A DNA stretch of 64,000 nt from Mesorhizobium sp. (GCA_004020545.1 SAQE01000001.1:124001-188000), one strand, 5' to 3'; counted from the first letter of the stretch, positions 17,855 to 27,515 are shown. Made by a program: numbers and translations. The notes: generated from the letters alone by a model not told the origin.

Positions 17855-19690
17855 TCATTTGTCGAGCGCTTCCAGTTCGTCGATCAGCGCGCCGATCACG
17901 CCAAGGCCGATCTGCCAGAAGGCGGGGTCCGTGGCGTCGAGGCCGAAGGGCGCCAGAAGCTCCGAGTGATGCTTGGTGCCGCCGGCGCGCAGCATCTCGA
18001 AATACTTCTCCTGAAAGCCGCGCTCGGCGTTTTGATAAACGGCATAGAGCGAGTTCACCAGGCAGTCGCCGAAGGCATAGGCGTAGACGTAGAAGGGCGA
18101 GTGGATGAAATGCGGGATGTAGGTCCAGAAGACCTCATAGCCGTCGCGCAGCTTGATCGCCGGCCCCAGGCTTTCGGCCTGGACCTCGAGCCAGAATTCT
18201 CCGAGCCTGTCCGAGGTCAGCTCGCCGTTGCGGCGCTCGGCATGCACCTTGCGCTCGAACTCGTAGAAGGCGATCTGGCGCACGACCGTGTTGATCATAT
18301 CCTCGACCTTCTGGGCGAGCATCGCCTTGCGCTCGCGTCTGTCGCTGGTCTGGTCGAGCAGCGAGCGGAAGGTCAGCATCTCGCCGAAGACAGAGGCCGT
18401 CTCCGCCAGCGTCAGCGGCGTCGCGGCCATCAGCGCGCCCTGGCCGCCGGCGAGCACCTGGTGCACGCCATGGCCAAGCTCGTGCGCCAGCGTCATCACA
18501 TCGCGCGGCTTGCCCATGTAGTTGAGCAACACATAAGGGTGTGCCGAAGGCACCGTGGGGTGGGCGAAGGCGCCGGGCGATTTGCCGGGCCGCACGGGCG
18601 CGTCGATCCAGTTGCGGTCGAAGAAGGTCCGCGCGATCTCGGCCATGTCGGGCGAGAAACGCTGGTAGGCCAACAGCACCGTATCCCTGGCGTCGTCCCA
18701 GCGGATCACCGCCTGCGGTGTCTCGGGCAGCGGGGCGTTGCGGTCCCAGTGGTTCATCACCTCCATGCCGAGCCAGCGTGCCTTCATCGCGTAGTAGCGG
18801 TGCGACAGGCGCGGATAGGCCTCGCGCACGGCGGCCGCCAGCGCATCGACCACGCCGCGCTCGACGCGGTTGGCGAGATGGCGTGAATCGGCGATGTCCT
18901 CGAAGCCGCGCCAGCGGTCGGAGATCTCCTTGTCCTTGGCGAGCGTGTTGGTGATCAGCGTGAAGGTGCGCAGGTTCTTGCGGAAGGTCGCGGCGAGCGC
19001 CTCGGAGGCGCGGCGGCGCGCTTCGCCATCAGCGTCCTGCAGCCGGTTCAGCGCCGGCTCCAGCGTCAGTTCCTCGCCGTCGACATCGAAGCGCAGGTCG
19101 GTCATCGTCTCGTCGAACAGGCGGTTCCAGGCGCCGCGTCCGGTGACCGACTTTTCATGGAACAGCTGCTCGACCCGGTCCTCGAGCTGGTAGGGCTTGT
19201 CCTTCCTGAGGTCGAGCACCCAGGGCCGGTAGTGGGCGAAGGCCGCGTCGGCCGCAAGCGCGCCTTCGATCACCGCATCGTCGATCAGGTTGAGCTCCAG
19301 CGCGAAGAACAAAAGATGCGCGCTGGCATCGGTCATCTTCTCCTGGACGTCGCCATAGAGCTTGGCGCGCTGCGGATCGGCGGTGTTGCCGGCATAGACC
19401 AGCCCCGCATAGGAGACGATGCGGCCGATCAGCTCCTCCAGCGCCTCATAGGCCTTCAGCGCCTCGCCGAGCCTGCCGGCGCCGCCGCGTTCGGCCTCGG
19501 TGGCCAAAGTGCCCTTCCAGCGGGCCTCGAAGGCGATGGCATCGCTTGCCGCCCTGGCGATGTCGCGCTTCAGCTCGGGCGCCTCCATGCCGGAGTAAAG
19601 ATCGACGAGGTTCCATTCCGGCAGATCGCCAAGCTCCGCCGCGCCGTGACCAGACGCCGTTGCAAGCCGCCGACCAAACATCATGCGCAT
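17855..19690 (-). CDS. pepF: Oligoendopeptidase F, M3 family
   Basis: Cytosolic zinc oligopeptidase that degrades short peptides. 611 aa. An N-terminal helical PepF domain (about 100-240) is followed by the M3 catalytic domain with the zinc motif MTLAHELGHGVHQ (HEXXH) and a downstream conserved Glu region (LAETASVFGEMLTFRSLL). The chosen ATG (19690) has AAGGT about 8 nt upstream; two TTGs just before it are possible starts. Divergent from the response regulator gene, so the 150-bp gap between them carries both promoters. Confidence 0.93.
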   Translation of the reverse strand: MRMMFGRRLATASGHGAAELGDLPEWNLVDLYSGMEAPELKRDIARAASDAIAFEARWKGTLATEAERGGAGRLGEALKAYEALEELIGRIVSYAGLVYAGNTADPQRAKLYGDVQEKMTDASAHLLFFALELNLIDDAVIEGALAADAAFAHYRPWVLDLRKDKPYQLEDRVEQLFHEKSVTGRGAWNRLFDETMTDLRFDVDGEELTLEPALNRLQDADGEARRRASEALAATFRKNLRTFTLITNTLAKDKEISDRWRGFEDIADSRHLANRVERGVVDALAAAVREAYPRLSHRYYAMKARWLGMEVMNHWDRNAPLPETPQAVIRWDDARDTVLLAYQRFSPDMAEIARTFFDRNWIDAPVRPGKSPGAFAHPTVPSAHPYVLLNYMGKPRDVMTLAHELGHGVHQVLAGGQGALMAATPLTLAETASVFGEMLTFRSLLDQTSDRRERKAMLAQKVEDMINTVVRQIAFYEFERKVHAERRNGELTSDRLGEFWLEVQAESLGPAIKLRDGYEVFWTYIPHFIHSPFYVYAYAFGDCLVNSLYAVYQNAERGFQEKYFEMLRAGGTKHHSELLAPFGLDATDPAFWQIGLGVIGALIDELEALDK

Positions 19691-19846
19691 CAACAATTAC
19701 CTTTTTGAATCAGGGCCAGAATCAAAGGGAAAGGAGAAGCCGGTCAAATCCTAAGGAATTCGTTCACCGGGTTTTTTGAAACCTTATTTAGAACCCTGTG
19801 CCAAGATGATCCATGGGGATTTCTCGGGCGGGCAATTCAGACAGTC

Positions 19847-21388
19847 ATGACAGGTTCCATACTCATAGTCGATGACGATCCCGTGCAGCGCAGGCTGCTC
19901 GAAGCGGCGGTGACGAAATTCGGCCACAGCGCCATCGTCACCGATGGCGGCGAGGCGGGCCTGGATGTGCTCGACGGGCCGAATGCCCGTGATGTCTCGG
20001 TCGTCATCCTCGACCTGGTCATGCCCGGCCTCGACGGCATCGGCGTGCTGAAGGCGATGCGCGAGCGCGAGATCAACCTGCCTGTCATCGTGCAGACCGC
20101 GCAGGGCGGCATCGAGACGGTTGTCTCGGCCATGCGTCACGGCGCTTTCGATTTCGTCGTCAAGCCGGCCTCGCCCGACAGGCTGCAGACGTCGATTTCC
20201 AATGCCTTGAAGGTCGAGGCGGTCGAGGACGAGATGAAACGCACGTCGCGGCGTCGCGGTGGCCATCTCACCTTCAAGGACCTCATCACCCGCAGCCCGG
20301 CTATGGACCGGGTGATCCGCCTCGGGCAGAAGGCGGCGGCCTCCAACATCCCGATCCTGATCGAAGGCGAATCCGGCGTCGGCAAGGAACTGGTGGCGCG
20401 CGCTATCCAGGGCAGTGGCGACCGCCGCTCAAAACCCTTCGTCACCGTTAATTGCGGCGCCATTCCCGACAATCTGGTCGAATCGATCCTGTTCGGCCAT
20501 GAGAAGGGCTCCTTCACCGGCGCCACCGACAAGCACACCGGCAAGTTCGTCGAGGCGCATTCCGGCACGCTGTTCCTGGACGAGATCGGCGACCTGCCGC
20601 TCGACGTCCAGGTCAAACTGTTGCGCGCCGTCCAGGAGGGCGAGGTCGACCCGGTCGGCGGCCGCTCGACCGTCAAGGTCGACATAAGGCTGATCTCGGC
20701 GACGCACCGCAACCTTTTGCAGCAGGTCAAGGACGGCAAGTTCCGCGAGGACCTGTTCTACCGGCTGAACGTCTATCCGATCTTCGTGCCGCCGCTGCGC
20801 GACCGACGTGAGGATATTCCCTATCTGGTCAAGCACTTCATGGAAAAGGTGGCGCCGGCCGATCCGCGCCGCCGTCTCACCGGCATATCGGCCAAGACGC
20901 TGGCGATGCTGCAGGCCTATGACTGGCCGGGCAACATCCGCCAACTGGAGAATGCGGTGTTCAGGGCGTCCGTGCTGGCCGAAGGCGAGCTGCTGACCGA
21001 AGAGGAATTCCCGCAAATCCGGGCGCAGGTCGAAGGCACGGTGAACCTGGGCGCCGAACCGGCGCCGGCCGCTGGACTGGCTGCGGACGAACCGCGGCCA
21101 GTCGATCAAGCCGCTTCCGACGAGGCCGGTGCCGCCCTGCGCGAGAGCGACGCCCCGGCGCGGCTGCAGCTCCGCTTCGGCACGCTGAGAGCCCTGGACG
21201 AGCGTGGCAACGTGCGGGCGCTGGCCGATGTCGAACTCGAAATGATCAAGCTCGCGATCGACCACTATAACGGTCAGATGAGCGAAGTGGCGCGCCGCCT
21301 TGGCATCGGCCGCTCCACGCTCTACCGCAAGTTGAAGGAATATGGCATTGATCCCGAAGCGGGTCGTCTCGACAGGCTCGCCTCCTGA
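19847..21388 (+). CDS. Sigma-54-dependent response regulator, NtrC type
   Basis: 513 aa. Receiver domain (about 5-120) with phospho-acceptor Asp56 in ILDLVMPG and the acidic pair DDD at 9-11. AAA+ domain (about 145-375) with Walker A GESGVGKE (174-181), a sigma-54 contact loop GSFTGA (221-226; the common form is GAFTGA) and Walker B TLFLDEIGD (241-249). A variable Ala/Glu linker leads to a C-terminal Fis-type HTH (MSEVARRLGIGRSTLYRKLKE). It should activate sigma-54 promoters after phosphorylation. No histidine kinase gene is adjacent, so it is an orphan within this window, and its targets cannot be read here. Confidence 0.93.
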   Translation: MTGSILIVDDDPVQRRLLEAAVTKFGHSAIVTDGGEAGLDVLDGPNARDVSVVILDLVMPGLDGIGVLKAMREREINLPVIVQTAQGGIETVVSAMRHGAFDFVVKPASPDRLQTSISNALKVEAVEDEMKRTSRRRGGHLTFKDLITRSPAMDRVIRLGQKAAASNIPILIEGESGVGKELVARAIQGSGDRRSKPFVTVNCGAIPDNLVESILFGHEKGSFTGATDKHTGKFVEAHSGTLFLDEIGDLPLDVQVKLLRAVQEGEVDPVGGRSTVKVDIRLISATHRNLLQQVKDGKFREDLFYRLNVYPIFVPPLRDRREDIPYLVKHFMEKVAPADPRRRLTGISAKTLAMLQAYDWPGNIRQLENAVFRASVLAEGELLTEEEFPQIRAQVEGTVNLGAEPAPAAGLAADEPRPVDQAASDEAGAALRESDAPARLQLRFGTLRALDERGNVRALADVELEMIKLAIDHYNGQMSEVARRLGIGRSTLYRKLKEYGIDPEAGRLDRLAS

Positions 21389-21768
21389 GACGCAAGCCTG
21401 AGTCCAGCTTGCCATCCTAAAATCCGAGTCAATTTGTCGCTTTTCGGTCTGGAGGGCGCTGTTTTCCGGCGGCTTGCACGCCCGCGATCACGCATTGCGG
21501 CAAACGGTAACAGATCGTGTTCCGGTCTGAGCCGAATTCTTGATCTAAACCAGTGATTTACCACGAAACGCGTTGCATCATTTTTGACGGGATATCGCCA
21601 CGGTGTTACCGCATTTCGGCTTCAATAAGCGATGATTAACCATTAGGATCGATATTCGGATGTGAGAACCACGCATCCGTTTGGGCAAATCCGGGGACAA
21701 ACGGTCAGCCTGCAAGGCCTTTTGATTTGAACCAAGTCGAACGACACACAGACGGGCGGCATTTTCAT
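21389..21768. other. Intergenic region upstream of the DUF882 gene, with a CtrA-like half site
   Basis: About 380 bp without a convincing gene. It holds TTAACCAT at 21636-21643, a match to the alphaproteobacterial CtrA half site, about 130 bp before the ATG of the DUF882 gene. The sequence from 21480 to 21660 is AT-richer than the surrounding genes, as expected of a promoter region. No terminator stem with a T-run is evident after the response regulator gene. Confidence 0.45.
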
Positions 21769-23607
21769 ATGAGCGTCTGGCCAAGGTGGCTGACGTTTGT
21801 GATTTTGGCCGTCGGGTTCCTCTCGGCAGCGACCTCCGGCGCGAGGGCCGAAGTCCGCACGCTGAAGCTCTATCACCTGCATACGCACGAAAAGGCCGAG
21901 ATCGTCTACAAGCGCAATGGCCGCTACGATCCGGAAGGCTTGCGCAAGATCAACATCATCCTGCGCGACTGGCGCCGCAACGAGCCGACCAAGATGGATC
22001 CGCGGCTGCTCGACCTGGTGTGGGAAGCCTATCGTGAGAGCGGCTCGTCGGATTACATCCAGGTCGTCTGCGGCTATCGTTCGCCGTCCACCAACGCGTT
22101 GCTGCGCAGCCGCAGCCGCGGCGTCGCCGAGAAAAGCCAGCACATGCTCGGCAAGGCGATGGACTTCTATATTCCCGGAGTGCCGCTGAAGAAGCTGCGC
22201 AACATCGGCCTCAAGATGCAGGGCGGTGGTGTCGGCTATTATCCGAGCTCCGGCTCGCCCTTCGTCCACATGGATGTCGGCAACGTGCGCCACTGGCCGG
22301 GCATCAGCCGTCAGGAACTGGTCAGCCTGTTCCCGAACGGCAAGACGCTGCATGTGCCGAGCGACGGCCGGCCGCTGCCGGGCTATGAACAGGCGATGGC
22401 CGCCTATAAGGCGCGCAAGGGCTCGGGCACGCCCAATATCGAGCTGGCCAGCGCCGGCGGGTCGAGCAAGCGGTCCGGCGGGCTGCTTGCGGCCTGGTTC
22501 GGTGGTGGCGCCGACGAGGCCGACGACGATGCCGATGCTGGCGGCGGCGCACCGGAGCCCCAGCCCAAGGTCGTGAAGCAGGTGGCGGCAGCCAAGAGCA
22601 GCAGCTTGCCGGGCATCGCGATCGTCTCGCCGCAGAACGCCAAGCGCGCCAACATCCCGCAGATCGCGGATGACAGCGCGGATGATTCGCAGCAGCAGGA
22701 CACGCCGGAAACGATCATCGCCGCGCTGCCGCCGAAGGAGGTCCCGTTGCCCGCCTTCGCGCCGCGTCCGAAAGCCGATGTCGGCCAGCAGACGCCTGAA
22801 AACGTGCCGTTCGCCACGGCGGACGCCTCGGCCACGACCGAGCAGGCAGTGGCGACAGCGCATGCTCCGGCCAATGTACCGTTCGGCATGGCCAGTGCGG
22901 GTGAGGCCGCGGCCGCCGATCCTGCCCAGGTGGCGGTCAACAACATCCCGCTGCCGACCTGGCGTCCCGATCGCTCCACTCCGGCTGAACTGTCGCTCAA
23001 GGACAAGAACGTGCTTCTGGCGCTGGCGGAAACGGCCTCACAGGACAAGAGCACGACCGATGCCTTCTCGGTGCTGCCGACGGCGCGGCCCGACGCGGGC
23101 AAACCGGATGAGATCAAGGCTGTCCTCGAACAGGCCAGCGCAACCACCGAAGCCGGTTCGAGCGGAGCCGAATATGAGGTCGCTTCACTATCGGAGCCTC
23201 AGCCTCGCTCGGCGTTCAACGATCCGTCGGGCATCGATGCGGCCTCGCCGCGTGAAGCCATCGCCGCCCGTCCGGCCGGCACCGACCCAGCGCAAGCGAT
23301 CGGCGCCGGTGTGAAGACGACGCGCAAGGAGGCCAGGGCTTCCACCAGCGACCTGCGGCCGGGACCGAAGGCGATGGTGGTGGCAACGCCGCCGCAGGCG
23401 GCGCGTTGGGCGCTGGGCAGCGGCGAGAACATCGCCACTGTTTCCGACCCGACGACGGCGCCGCGCTATGCCTATAACATGGTGCATACGCCGCCGAGCG
23501 AGGTCTATACGGCCGGCTTCCAGGCGGATGCGCAGATGCCGGATGCCAACCGTTTCACCGGCAACGCCGTGAAGTTCCTTTCGGTTGCCCGTTTCCAAAC
23601 GAAATAA
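21769..23607 (+). CDS. DUF882/YcbK-like peptidoglycan-hydrolase-family protein with long disordered tail
   Basis: 612 aa from this ATG; a TTG 42 nt upstream would add 14 polar residues before the signal peptide. Signal peptide about 1-28 (FLSAATSGARAE). The DUF882/M15-like domain (about 30-195) keeps the zinc-site layout: VCGYRSPSTNALLRSRS, SQHMLGKAMDFYIP (His, Asp) and FVHMDVGNVRHWPG (His). The remaining 400 residues are Ala/Pro/Ser/Thr-rich with repeats of PLPAFAPRP/PLPTWRPDR type and no fold. YcbK-like proteins are taken to trim peptide cross-links or be inactive relatives. The unusually long tail suggests a wall- or periplasm-spanning tether. Confidence 0.8.
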   Translation: MSVWPRWLTFVILAVGFLSAATSGARAEVRTLKLYHLHTHEKAEIVYKRNGRYDPEGLRKINIILRDWRRNEPTKMDPRLLDLVWEAYRESGSSDYIQVVCGYRSPSTNALLRSRSRGVAEKSQHMLGKAMDFYIPGVPLKKLRNIGLKMQGGGVGYYPSSGSPFVHMDVGNVRHWPGISRQELVSLFPNGKTLHVPSDGRPLPGYEQAMAAYKARKGSGTPNIELASAGGSSKRSGGLLAAWFGGGADEADDDADAGGGAPEPQPKVVKQVAAAKSSSLPGIAIVSPQNAKRANIPQIADDSADDSQQQDTPETIIAALPPKEVPLPAFAPRPKADVGQQTPENVPFATADASATTEQAVATAHAPANVPFGMASAGEAAAADPAQVAVNNIPLPTWRPDRSTPAELSLKDKNVLLALAETASQDKSTTDAFSVLPTARPDAGKPDEIKAVLEQASATTEAGSSGAEYEVASLSEPQPRSAFNDPSGIDAASPREAIAARPAGTDPAQAIGAGVKTTRKEARASTSDLRPGPKAMVVATPPQAARWALGSGENIATVSDPTTAPRYAYNMVHTPPSEVYTAGFQADAQMPDANRFTGNAVKFLSVARFQTK

Positions 23608-23627
23608 CGAGCCCGCCGGTGCCGCAA

Positions 23628-23658
23628 AGGCCGCGTTGTCGGACAACAGCGCGGCTTT
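23628..23658 (+). terminator. Probable terminator after the DUF882 gene
   Basis: AAAGG-CCGCG-TTGT then ACAA-cag-CGCGG-CTTTT: a two-part stem with a 3-nt bulge and flanking A/T runs, 20 nt beyond the stop codon and before tRNA-Gln. Confidence 0.6.
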
Positions 23659-23698
23659 TGCTCCTTCATCCCTGGCGGCATATTTGACCGGCCGACCA

Positions 23699-23772
23699 TC
23701 CCGCTTCGTCTAATGGTAGGACAGCGCCCTTTGAAGGCGTGAATCGTGGTTCGAATCCATGAGCGGGAACCA
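23699..23772 (+). tRNA. tRNA-Gln (anticodon TTG), CCA encoded
   Basis: A full cloverleaf folds by eye. Acceptor TCCCGCT (23699-23705) pairs with AGCGGGA (23762-23768). The D arm is GTCT-AATGGTA-GGAC. The anticodon stem GCGCC/GGCGT has loop CTTTGAA (anticodon TTG). The T arm CGTGG-TTCGAAT-CCATG follows, with discriminator A and encoded CCA. The U1-A72 first pair fits tRNA-Gln species charged through Glu-tRNA and the GatCAB amidotransferase. It is isolated between the DUF882 gene and an AraC/SDR pair. Confidence 0.92.
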
Positions 23773-23894
23773 GCCGGCGGTCGTGTCTTCCGGCCGGCGC
23801 AGGATGCCATCACGCAAGCCTAGACCTCTCGTGAGGCCGGAACGGCTCGCGCTTTTTCGGGTTAGGATGCGTTCGTTCCAAACCGGGGATATTC

Positions 23895-23921
23895 ATGAAG
23901 AAGATTCTGCTGGCGGCTTGA
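23895..23921 (+). pseudogene. Possible truncated gene start (MKKILLAA then stop)
   Basis: A nine-codon frame, ATG to TGA, reads like the first residues of a signal peptide. It is preceded by GGGGATATTC and cut off 7 nt before the 3' end of the convergent AraC gene. It may be the stump of a secreted-protein gene whose remainder was lost when the AraC/SDR pair arrived beside the tRNA. Chance is not excluded. Confidence 0.3.
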
Positions 23922-23927
23922 GGCAGG

Positions 23928-24821
23928 CTAGTCAATTTCCAGTGCAGGCGCTTCGCCCCTCGCCAGGAGCCGAGCGGCGTCACGGGCCGGAGGCAAGCCG
24001 AACTGGCGCGCATACTCACGGCTGAACTGGGATGCGCTTTCATAACCGACGGTAAAGGCGACACGCGCGGCGTTGCCCGGCCGTGCGATGAGCAGATGGC
24101 GGGCCTCGAGCAGACGGACCTGCTTCTGATACTGGATCGGGCTCATGGCGGTCGCTGCCTTGAAGTGGCGATGAAACGCGGCGTTGCTCATATGAGCGAG
24201 CGTGGCCAGCTCCGTCACATCGATCGGCTCGTTGTAGTGCGCGCGAATCCATTGGGTGGCGCGCCGGATCTGCGACAGGCGTCCATCGGCGCGCGCGAGT
24301 TGGCGCAGCTTCGCACCTTGCGGGCCTTGCAGCAGCCGAAACGCGATCTCCCGTTCGAGCATAGGCGCGAGCACGGGGATCTCGTTCGGCCTGTCGAGCA
24401 GCCGCAGCATCCGGCGCCACGCGTCAAGCAGCTCGTCATCGGCGGGATAGGTCACGAAGTCGTCGCTGCCGGCCGCCGGCTTGTGTTCGATGAGCAATGT
24501 GGCAATCAGCTCGATATCGAGGCTGAAAGCAATGGCCATATAAGGATGGGCGGCGCTCGCCTCGATCAGCTGGCTGGTGGCGGGTGTCTCGACCGCATAG
24601 ACGAAACAGCTGCCGGCGCTGTAGCGAAGCGTGCGGTCGCCGATCAGCACCGATTTCGCGCCCTGCAGCACGAACAGGGCGGTCGGCTGGCAAAGCTCGG
24701 GCAGCGGCGGCGTCGGAACCTCGCTGCGGCCGATCGTGACGCGCGGAACGGCCGTCCCTGTGCGCCGTCCACGTGCGTGGCGGCCGGCAATTGCGATCAA
24801 CTCCTGGAGCGCCTCGTTCAT
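23928..24821 (-). CDS. AraC-family transcriptional regulator
   Basis: 297 aa. The N-terminal AraC_N-type cupin-like sensor (about 20-170) includes CQPTALFVLQGAKSVLIGD and ETPATSQLIEAS. The C-terminal double HTH (about 195-285) includes NEPIDVTELATLAHMSNAAF, PIQYQKQVRLLEARHLL and VGYESASQFSREYARQFG. This subtype usually stands beside and controls an oxidoreductase gene. Here it diverges from an SDR gene across 150 bp that should carry both promoters. The inducer is unknown. Confidence 0.9.
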   Translation of the reverse strand: MNEALQELIAIAGRHARGRRTGTAVPRVTIGRSEVPTPPLPELCQPTALFVLQGAKSVLIGDRTLRYSAGSCFVYAVETPATSQLIEASAAHPYMAIAFSLDIELIATLLIEHKPAAGSDDFVTYPADDELLDAWRRMLRLLDRPNEIPVLAPMLEREIAFRLLQGPQGAKLRQLARADGRLSQIRRATQWIRAHYNEPIDVTELATLAHMSNAAFHRHFKAATAMSPIQYQKQVRLLEARHLLIARPGNAARVAFTVGYESASQFSREYARQFGLPPARDAARLLARGEAPALEID

Positions 24822-24972
24822 CGTTTCAGCATTGCCGATCCGCGCAAGCCGCGCAACGAGGTGACGCGCAAGCGCGCACCCAAGTGACAGGATTAGGCAA
24901 GAGCGTGAGAGCTTTCGGCGCGCGAAACCGACCGGTTCACGTCATTTCTAGGTCTCTGCAAAGGAGATGGAT

Positions 24973-25722
24973 ATGACGACACGGAAGAATGCGCTGGTGA
25001 CCGGCGCCAACAAGGGCATCGGCCTCGAGACTGCCCGCCGGCTGGCGGCGATTGGGTTCAAGGTCTGGCTCGGCGCCCGGGACTCGAAGCGCGGTACGGC
25101 CGCGGCAGAAGCGCTGCGCGGCGAAGGGTTCGACGCCGAGTGGCTCGAGCTCGACGTCACCAGCGACGAGAGCGTCGCGGCCGCGTCCAAGACCGTCGCG
25201 GCGCGGACACCCAGCCTCGATGTGCTGGTCAACAATGCCGGCATCGCCCCAGGATATGTCGCCGCGCTCGGCCCGGACGGCCGTTACGAACGGCCGCCGA
25301 GCCGGGAAGATGTCGTCGACATGAAGGCCACCTATGACGTCAACGTCTTCGGGCCGGTCCGCGTCACCCAGGCATTCCTGCCGCTGCTGCTGGCATCATC
25401 CGGCGCTCGCGTCGTCATGCTGAGCAGCTATCTCGGCTCGATCGCACGCGCGGCCGGCGAAAGCCAGTCACCCATTGTCATGGGCTATGGCAGCTCGAAG
25501 ACGGCGCTCAATGCCGTCACCGTGGCCTTCGCCAGGGAACTTGCGCCAAGCGGCATCATGGTCAATGCCGCCGCTCCCGGCTACACCGCGACGGATCTCA
25601 ACGGGCACAAAGGTCACCGTACGGTGCAGCAGGCGACCGAGATCATCGTACGGCTGGCCACGCTGGATGCCGGCGGGCCGACCGGCGGTTATTTCGACGA
25701 AAACGGTCCGCTGCCTTGGTGA
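24973..25722 (+). CDS. SDR-family oxidoreductase, likely target of the AraC regulator
   Basis: 249 aa. NAD(P)-binding TGANKGIGLETAR (GxxxGxG), NNAG motif (VLVNNAGIAPG), catalytic Ser in MLSSYLGS and YGSSK (Tyr-x-x-x-Lys). It resembles carbonyl-reductase-like SDRs. An ATG 6 nt upstream (24967) directly abuts AAGGAG, too close to initiate; this ATG has the site at 6-nt spacing, so it is chosen. Divergent from the AraC gene. The substrate cannot be read from sequence. Confidence 0.9.
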   Translation: MTTRKNALVTGANKGIGLETARRLAAIGFKVWLGARDSKRGTAAAEALRGEGFDAEWLELDVTSDESVAAASKTVAARTPSLDVLVNNAGIAPGYVAALGPDGRYERPPSREDVVDMKATYDVNVFGPVRVTQAFLPLLLASSGARVVMLSSYLGSIARAAGESQSPIVMGYGSSKTALNAVTVAFARELAPSGIMVNAAAPGYTATDLNGHKGHRTVQQATEIIVRLATLDAGGPTGGYFDENGPLPW

Positions 25723-25746
25723 GCGCAGGTGGAATTTTGTTTTGAC

Positions 25747-25795
25747 GCAATTCCGGACGGAAAGCCGGTGTCCACTTTTCCTGGAATTGCGTTAG
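25747..25795. repeat. Single R-module palindrome (R2) at the 3' end of eda
   Basis: GCAATTCC at 25747 pairs with GGAATTGC ending at 25790, with internal AAAGCCG-N3-TCCACTTTT. The next bases, GTTAG, contain the complement of the eda stop codon TAA. No L module is present. It lies in the convergent gap with the SDR gene. Confidence 0.8.
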
Positions 25796-26427
25796 GCCAG
25801 CTTGCTCGCCTCGCGCGCGAGCGCTTCGATCTCATCCCATTTGCCGGCCTTGATCAGATCGTCGGGCGCGACCCACGAACCGCCGACGCAGATGACGTTG
25901 GGCAGGCTGAGATAGTCGGCGGCATTCTTTGCCGTTATGCCGCCGGTCGGGCAGAACTTCACGTCGGCGAGCGGCGAGGCGAAGGCTTTCAGCGAAGCGA
26001 TGCCGCCCGACTGCTCGGCCGGAAAGAATTTCAGGAAGCGCAAGCCGGCTTCGCGCGCGGCCATGATCTCGCCCGGCGTGATGGCGCCGGGCAGCAGCGG
26101 CACGGGGCTGCCCTTCGCCGTATCGAGGAGCTGGCTTGTGATGCCGGGACTGACGATGAATTTCGAGCCGGCGGCGGCTGCCTCGTCGAATTGCCTGGCA
26201 TCGAGAATGGTGCCGGCGCCAACGATCGCGTCCTCGACCTCGGCCGCGACGCGGCGGATCGCTTCCAGGGCGTCGGCGGTGCGCAGCGTGATCTCGATCG
26301 CCCTCAAGCCGCCGCGCGACAGGGCGCGGGCGAGCGGCACGGCGTCGGCGACATTGGCGATCTTGAGCACCGGGATGACAGGCTGACCATTGAGAAGCGA
26401 CAGAAGCTTTTCGGTCTTGCTGGTCAT
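25792..26427 (-). CDS. eda: KDPG/KHG aldolase
   Basis: Cleaves 2-keto-3-deoxy-6-phosphogluconate to pyruvate and glyceraldehyde-3-phosphate in the Entner-Doudoroff pathway, the main glycolytic route in rhizobia; also acts on 4-hydroxy-2-oxoglutarate. 211 aa. Class I aldolase signatures: the catalytic Glu in [22 protein letters not shown] and the Schiff-base Lys in FLKFFPAEQ, plus CPTGGI near the C-terminus. No edd is adjacent. The stop codon is supplied by the end of a palindromic repeat. Confidence 0.94.
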   Translation of the reverse strand: MTSKTEKLLSLLNGQPVIPVLKIANVADAVPLARALSRGGLRAIEITLRTADALEAIRRVAAEVEDAIVGAGTILDARQFDEAAAAGSKFIVSPGITSQLLDTAKGSPVPLLPGAITPGEIMAAREAGLRFLKFFPAEQSGGIASLKAFASPLADVKFCPTGGITAKNAADYLSLPNVICVGGSWVAPDDLIKAGKWDEIEALAREASKLA

Positions 26428-26579
26428 TCACTGTTCTCCATTGCGATCGATTTCAACCGATTAGCAGAAGGGGTAACCCAAGTCCACGGAGCCAGGGCGT
26501 GTCGCGATGTCACGCAGCGGACCGCCGCGTCGGGGGAGTTTCCTCTGCCTTGAAACCGCTTTCAGCACGGTCTAGTGGC

Positions 26580-27515
26580 ATGGGCATGACAACAGCCAAG
26601 GAAATTCAGCCAATCCTCGTTGCCGCGCTCTATAAATTCGCGCGGCTCGATGGATACGAGGGCCTGCGCACACCGCTCGCCGCCTTCTGCCGCGAGCGCG
26701 GCATCAAGGGCACGCTGCTTCTGGCGCATGAGGGCATCAACGGCACGGTCGCCGGCAGCGAGGAAGCGATCTCGGCGCTGATCGACCACCTCCAGGCGAT
26801 CGAAGGGCTTGCCGGCCTGGAGGTCAAATACAGCGCTGCCGCCGACATGCCGTTCCACCGCATGAAAGTGCGGCTGAAGCGCGAGATCGTCACCATGGGC
26901 GTCGACGATCTCGACCCCGCGACCAGCGCCGGCACCTATGTCGCGCCGGCCGACTGGAATTCGCTGATCTCTGACGCCGATACGTTGGTGATCGACACGC
27001 GCAACGCCTACGAGGTGTCGATCGGCACCTTCAAGGGCGCCGTCGATCCGAAAACCGCCAGCTTTCGCGAGTTCCCGGCCTGGGTCGAGCAGCACCGCGA
27101 TGAGCTCGAAGGCCGCAAGGTGGCGATGTTCTGCACCGGCGGCATTCGCTGCGAGAAGGCGACGGCCTATGTGAAATCGCTTGGCTTCAGGCAAGTCTTC
27201 CATCTCAAGGGCGGCATCCTGAAATACCTCGAAGAGGTGCCGGCCGAAGAGAGCCTGTGGCAGGGCGAGTGTTTCGTCTTCGACGAGCGGGTTTCCGTGT
27301 CGCATGGACTGGCCGAAGGCGAAGCCGAGCTGTGCCGTGCGTGTCGGCATCCGCTCACCACCGGGGATCGGCTTTCGCCGAAATATGTCGTCGGCGTTTC
27401 CTGCCCGCATTGCTTCGAGGCGCGCTCCGACGAGGACCGCGCCCGCTACGCCGAGCGGCATCGCCAGGTGGAACTGGCGCAACGGCGCGGCGAACGGCGG
27501 CATATCGGAAGCTGA
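26580..27515 (+). CDS. trhO: tRNA uridine(34) hydroxylase, rhodanese family
   Basis: Introduces the 5-hydroxyl of 5-hydroxyuridine at position 34 of certain tRNAs, using oxygen. 311 aa from this ATG; a second ATG two codons later is equally possible, and no clear ribosome site separates them. N-terminal acylphosphatase-like domain (about 12-105; [34 protein letters not shown]). Rhodanese domain (about 125-225) with the active Cys in [16 protein letters not shown]-terminal Cys-rich segment ([15 protein letters not shown]). The family was formerly named YceA. Divergent from eda. Confidence 0.93.
   Translation: MGMTTAKEIQPILVAALYKFARLDGYEGLRTPLAAFCRERGIKGTLLLAHEGINGTVAGSEEAISALIDHLQAIEGLAGLEVKYSAAADMPFHRMKVRLKREIVTMGVDDLDPATSAGTYVAPADWNSLISDADTLVIDTRNAYEVSIGTFKGAVDPKTASFREFPAWVEQHRDELEGRKVAMFCTGGIRCEKATAYVKSLGFRQVFHLKGGILKYLEEVPAEESLWQGECFVFDERVSVSHGLAEGEAELCRACRHPLTTGDRLSPKYVVGVSCPHCFEARSDEDRARYAERHRQVELAQRRGERRHIGS

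Noticed and set aside
23699-25795. Integrative element at tRNA-Gln
   Set aside because: I see no integrase, no second tRNA 3'-end copy and no mobility genes; only a weak truncation signal remains.
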